Assembly: GCA_965249005.1 (NCBI GenBank)
Contig: CBDFLD010000018.1
Coordinates: 124,001-188,000, forward strand
Length of the DNA: 64,000 nt
Source: CBDFLD01 sp965249005
GTDB taxonomy: Bacteria > Acidobacteriota > UBA6911
Direction of reading: 5' to 3'
A program made the position numbers and the translations under genes. This document shows, one piece after another, positions 62,840-64,000 of the stretch (its first letter is position 1; each line of letters opens with the position of its first letter). Below the pieces are notes generated by a model. The model was given only the letters and a program-made list of their open reading frames with translations. It made no database searches and was not told the DNA's origin.

Positions 62840-64000
62840 CTAACCGCTTGGCAGCGGCAAGGCCCAGATCCGCCTGAGCATTTCACCAAACAACCGACGG
62901 TCCAGATGCCCCTCGGCCAAGAGCAACCAGTAGTACCGCGCGTGCTTGACCAGCCTTCCGCCAGTCTTCATCAACCGGTGCTGCAAGCTCGTGAGCGACC
63001 AGCTCTTGATCCGGGGTGGTAGCCCGAGTCGCCGCCATAGGTTGCCTAGGTTGTAGGCGAGCACGCTCAACTGCAGGCGCACTTCATTCGCACGGAAGCG
63101 ATGGCAGGACAGCCGCGTCCAATGCGTCGCCTGCTTGCCTTCTTTGATCCATTGCTCCGCCGTGCCGCGCTTGTTGTAGAACCTCACCACCGAGCGGCTC
63201 GGCAAGCTCATGTTCGTGACAATGAACCCGACCCGCGGGAACAACTCGCCCTGGTGATGCTCGACCTTGGCGACGATCCGTCGCGGCCTCGACCAGCTTT
63301 CGGCCTGATAGCGGAAGCTCTTGTAGCGCACCAGTGGCTTGCGGCTGGGCCGACCTGGAGGACGAAACAGGATGTCGGCAATCTCCCACTCCAGGCTCTT
63401 GTTGGACGGGATGCGTATGGCATACTGAACGCCGCGCTCTTCCAGGGTCTCGTAAACCTCTGGCTTGGCGAAGGCGGCGTCTGCTCGAAAGACGATCTCT
63501 TTGCCTTGCTCCTGTTGAAAATCGATCTCCGGCAACAGAAGCTCGTCCCAGTCCTCGGCGCTATGCACGTTACCCGGCCGCAGCTTGGCCGCCAGACAGT
63601 CCCCGTGACTATTGAACAGAAACAGCGGATGGTAACACACGGACTCGAAGTGGCCATTGTAGGCGCTGCCTTCCTGCTGACCATGCACCGGACTCTCGCT
63701 TGAGTCCATATCCAACACTACGCGATCAGACTTGTCCAGAGCCTCGGCCTGTGCGAGTGTCTCTCGGTTCAGAGCCATCAGCCCGATCAGATTCTCTTCT
63801 CGCGTCAGCAGCTCCGTCTCGAACCAGTGTAACGTCGAGGTCAGCGCCGCACCGCGATCCCAGTTTTTCTTCGAGCCGATCAAGCGAAAGGTCGGATCAA
63901 CTGAGACCCGCGCGGCATCGTTAAGGTCTTCGTAGCCTGCCAGGCGACTATAGACCGATTGCCGCAGCAGATCGACGAGCGGGAACTGTTTGTTCAAGCC
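62840..64000 (-). CDS. IS1380-family transposase, cut by the window edge
   Basis: 386 residues visible and still open at position 64000, so the true N-terminus is outside. DDE-type features: VVLDMDSSESPVHGQQEGS (first Asp), IVFRADAAFAKPEVYE (second Asp) and NKRGTAEQWIKEGKQA (Glu), with the family's YNLGNLWRRLGLP and VKHARYYWLLLAEGHL near the end. The gene looks intact in the visible part. Mobile element of the IS1380 type. Confidence 0.9.
   Translation of the reverse strand, partial: GLNKQFPLVDLLRQSVYSRLAGYEDLNDAARVSVDPTFRLIGSKKNWDRGAALTSTLHWFETELLTREENLIGLMALNRETLAQAEALDKSDRVVLDMDSSESPVHGQQEGSAYNGHFESVCYHPLFLFNSHGDCLAAKLRPGNVHSAEDWDELLLPEIDFQQEQGKEIVFRADAAFAKPEVYETLEERGVQYAIRIPSNKSLEWEIADILFRPPGRPSRKPLVRYKSFRYQAESWSRPRRIVAKVEHHQGELFPRVGFIVTNMSLPSRSVVRFYNKRGTAEQWIKEGKQATHWTRLSCHRFRANEVRLQLSVLAYNLGNLWRRLGLPPRIKSWSLTSLQHRLMKTGGRLVKHARYYWLLLAEGHLDRRLFGEMLRRIWALPLPSG

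Noticed and set aside
1..64000. tRNA or rRNA genes.
   Set aside because: No cloverleaf with a T-loop GTTCGA pattern and proper arms, nor any rRNA segment, was recognised by eye; a tRNA scan would be needed to exclude one fully.

Overview
The window reads as a stretch of chromosome from a GC-rich, Gram-negative, heterotrophic bacterium, most likely an uncultivated Acidobacteriota lineage. This placement is an inference from gene content: an Oar-type TonB receptor with a carboxypeptidase-regulatory N-domain, secreted DUF1080, S46 and M19 hydrolases, DUF2339, a rubrerythrin/Fe-S/DUF3501 cluster, and many lipid-catabolism genes. No rRNA, tRNA or CRISPR array was recognised.

Layout. 1-4.3 kb: 5' part of a secreted beta-helix protein, two small secreted proteins, and a three-gene minus-strand operon (small protein, secreted esterase, O-methyltransferase). 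4.5-10.9 kb: polysaccharide-type locus with a nucleotide-sugar epimerase, a UDP-sugar 6-dehydrogenase and two glycosyltransferases, followed by an AGCS amino-acid symporter. 11-18 kb: M20 peptidase with DUF2339 membrane protein, threonine synthase, divergent acyl-CoA synthetase. 18.1-20.4 kb: divergent C39-like peptidase and D-Ala-D-Ala-ligase-like ATP-grasp pair. 20.4-28.3 kb: SDR; an operon of CoxB, acyl-CoA dehydrogenase, biotin carrier and VOC protein; rpiB-pgi; two enoyl-CoA hydratases. 28.4-37 kb: rhomboid protease, rubrerythrin/Fe-S oxidoreductase/DUF3501 cluster, galactokinase and an SSS symporter, DUF1080 protein. 36.8-40.3 kb: cyclophilin-like protein, M19 lipoprotein and ABC-class ATPase. 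40.6-49.2 kb: Asp-box protein, esterase, B12 receptor under a cobalamin riboswitch, amidohydrolase, SSS symporter, SDR. 49.7-64 kb: mobile-element-rich end with an Oar receptor gene broken by a frameshift and an IS256-type insertion, an IS110 element, S46 peptidase, GH113-like lipoprotein, VOC protein, a probable selenoprotein, a truncated enoyl-CoA hydratase and an IS1380 transposase cut by the window edge.

Three things stand out. (1) At 61087-61755 a peroxiredoxin-like gene has an in-frame TGA exactly where the family has its active-site cysteine (GGW-stop-PYC), followed by a 7-bp hairpin with a G-starting triloop 21 nt downstream, as expected of a bacterial SECIS; it is probably a selenoprotein. 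(2) A structured element of about 130 bp occurs six times plus one diverged copy, always between genes, in both orientations. Its terminal hairpin is kept by paired changes in the most diverged intact copy. (3) Intergenic regions carry arrays of degenerate 7-bp units (GCGNNNN or AGCNNNN) that abut or cross stop codons at a large fraction of gene ends, often as facing inverted pairs, and often joined to the 130-bp element. I do not recognise (2) or (3) as described families.

The genes fit an organism that degrades peptides, glycans and fatty or branched acids, imports B12, sugars and amino acids by sodium- or TonB-coupled transport, and carries peroxide defence.
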